DNA from: Streptomyces ruber
GTDB lineage: Bacteria > Actinomycetota > Actinomycetes > Streptomycetales > Streptomycetaceae
Assembly (NCBI RefSeq): GCF_014648075.1
Contig: NZ_BMQK01000019.1
Location: forward strand, 48,706-112,705
Direction of reading: 5' to 3'
Length of the DNA: 64,000 nt
Part shown: positions 62,788 through 64,000 of the stretch, one piece after another
Layout: each line of letters starts with the position of its first letter
Position numbering within the stretch: position 1 is the first letter of the stretch
Translations under genes and position numbers: made by a program
The notes under the pieces: model-generated
The model's input: only the letters and a program-made list of their open reading frames with translations
Databases searched by the model: none
What the model was told of the DNA's origin: nothing

Positions 62788-64000
62788 TCAGGTGGGCCGC
62801 TCCTTCTTCTCCGGGGTGCCCGGGGTGACCGTCTCATGGGCGAGGGCGGTCAGCTGGGCGTGCACGGCCGTGGCTTCGGGGACACCGAGGCTCGTGTAGA
62901 GGTGCAGGGCGTTCTCCCAGTGACGGCGGGCGCGTTCCAGGTCGCCCATGGTGTGACGGGTGACGGCGATGCCCCGGTGAGCGCGTGCCTGTTCGTACCG
63001 TTCCCCGACCTGTTCGGCCAGGGCCAGCGCGTCGGCGTGCCGGGCACCGGCCATCACGGCCTGGCCACTTGCCCGGAGGGCTTCGCCCAGGCCGTTGAGC
63101 GCCTCGGCCTCCGCGGTGCGGTGGCCGAGCTGCCGGGCCAGGTCGTGACTCTGCCGGTGGCACTCCACGGCCCGCTGGTGGTCCCCCCGGCTGCAATGGA
63201 CGAGACCCAGGTGGGTCAGCGCGTAGGCCTTGCACAGGACATCGCCCAGACGCTCGGAGAGGTCCAGCGCCCGGTGCTCGTACTCCGCGGCCCGCTTGTC
63301 GTCCCCCTGGCGCAGGCAGATCAGGCCCAGGACGGTCCATGTCTTGCTCTGGCTTCTCCGGTCACCCAACTGCTCGAAGACGTCCAGGGCCTTGCGGAGA
63401 TGCTCCGCGGCCTGCCGGTACTCCCCCTGCCGCCAGAGGACCAGGCCGGCGCTGAACAGTGCGTAGGCTCGGCCGGGACGGTCGTCGACCTGGTGGAAGC
63501 GGTTCAGGGCCGAACGGTGGTGCTCCAGAGCGTTCTGGTAGCAGCCACGGCGCCAGTGGACGAAACCCAGGTTGGTCAGTAGATAGGCCTCGCTGTGGAC
63601 GTCGTCGCTGTCACGGGCGGCGCGGCAGGCATGGCCATGCAGGGTCAGGATCTCGGTGTAGCGCCCACCCGCGGCCAGGAAGGTGAAGAGTGTGGTGGCC
63701 AAGGTGATGGCATGCGCCTGCCAGCCGTGCTCGGTGGCGTGGGCGCAGACGGCGACCAGGTTGGCGCGCTCGGCGCCCAGCCAGGTCCGCGCGGCCTCCG
63801 GATCACCGACCGGCGGAGCGGGCGCGACCTGTCTGATGCGAAGGAGTCGGGGCCGCCTGTCCACCGAGAGCAGTCCCAGGGTGGTGGTGGCGGCGGTGGT
63901 GGTGGCCAGGTAGTGGTCGAACAGGCGGGTCAGCGCGGCGTGCCGGTCGGGTTCGGGGTCGGTGGTGGCGGTCAGTTCGGCGGCGTAGGCGCGCAGCAGG
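62788..64000 (-). CDS. TPR-repeat regulatory protein (AfsR/SARP-NB-ARC-type C-terminus), 5' end outside window
   Basis: The frame is open from the window edge, about 404 residues. The first visible residues, LLRAYAAELTATTDPEPDRH and LTRLFDHYLATTTAATT, are the linker typical of the region after the NB-ARC ATPase of AfsR-like regulators. Then come about six tetratricopeptide repeats (YLLTNLGFVHWRRGCYQNAL; YALFSAGLVLWRQGEYRQAA; YALTHLGLVHCSRGDHQRAV; EALNGLGEALRASGQAVMAG). It ends AHETVTPGTPEKKERPT. The N-terminal DNA-binding and ATPase domains would lie past 64000. Likely a signal-transduction ATPase or transcription activator. Confidence 0.88.
   Translation of the reverse strand, partial: LLRAYAAELTATTDPEPDRHAALTRLFDHYLATTTAATTTLGLLSVDRRPRLLRIRQVAPAPPVGDPEAARTWLGAERANLVAVCAHATEHGWQAHAITLATTLFTFLAAGGRYTEILTLHGHACRAARDSDDVHSEAYLLTNLGFVHWRRGCYQNALEHHRSALNRFHQVDDRPGRAYALFSAGLVLWRQGEYRQAAEHLRKALDVFEQLGDRRSQSKTWTVLGLICLRQGDDKRAAEYEHRALDLSERLGDVLCKAYALTHLGLVHCSRGDHQRAVECHRQSHDLARQLGHRTAEAEALNGLGEALRASGQAVMAGARHADALALAEQVGERYEQARAHRGIAVTRHTMGDLERARRHWENALHLYTSLGVPEATAVHAQLTALAHETVTPGTPEKKERPT

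Overview
The window is actinobacterial DNA, almost certainly Streptomyces or a close relative. GC is very high, third codon positions are almost all G or C, GTG starts and 4-bp ATGA/GTGA overlaps are common, and the families are typical of the genus (SARP/TPR regulator, Tat-exported esterase, LLM oxidoreductases, OsdK-like kinase). I see no rRNA, tRNA, CRISPR array, transposase or origin.

Bases 1-29,600 form one functional island that looks like a hypoxia/dormancy regulon (compare DosR/DevR of mycobacteria and OsdKR of S. coelicolor). It holds an NAD(P)-linked cytosolic [NiFe]-hydrogenase (hyhB-hoxI-like-hyhG-hyhS-hyhL) with maturation genes hypF, hypC, hypD, hypE and an endopeptidase. It also holds CBS-BON proteins, three tandem-domain universal stress proteins, a PatA-like acetyltransferase/acyl-CoA-synthetase protein, flavodoxin, zinc alcohol dehydrogenase, an HTH-PPOX protein, GAPDH, polyphosphate kinase 2 and a GAF-GAF sensor kinase. 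Five promoters share one module: two 16-bp GGGCC/GGCCC-type boxes 4 bp apart, then 23-24 bp, then an ATGCT-like hexamer. Pyruvate phosphate dikinase and phosphoketolase genes in the island are broken. A GH65 phosphorylase (left edge) and a beta-phosphoglucomutase-like HAD, normally neighbours, flank the island.

Bases 29,840-33,000 carry a NarL-type two-component pair with a multi-pass membrane kinase. Bases 33,300-40,300 are largely a gene graveyard (frameshifted hypothetical, kinase, SARP, aconitase and ABC-transporter remnants) around two intact genes: an FN3 membrane protein and a large SGNH hydrolase.

Bases 40,336-53,400 are mostly intact accessory metabolism: a P450; a DeoR-DUF4406-NUDIX-hydrolase operon with a perfect palindromic operator; a GNAT; a Tat-exported esterase; TetR; an SMP-30-like lipoprotein divergent from a Baeyer-Villiger monooxygenase with a palindrome between them; and SDR/NTF2 divergent from a MerR regulator over an inverted repeat. 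Bases 53,670-62,600 mix intact genes (GntR, two monooxygenase-type small proteins, two LLM oxidoreductases, a quinone-oxidoreductase-like protein) with remnants of beta-galactosidase, thioesterase, LysR, GNAT, epimerase and MmyB-type genes. The right edge cuts a TPR protein. The density of decayed genes suggests a chromosome arm; that is inference.
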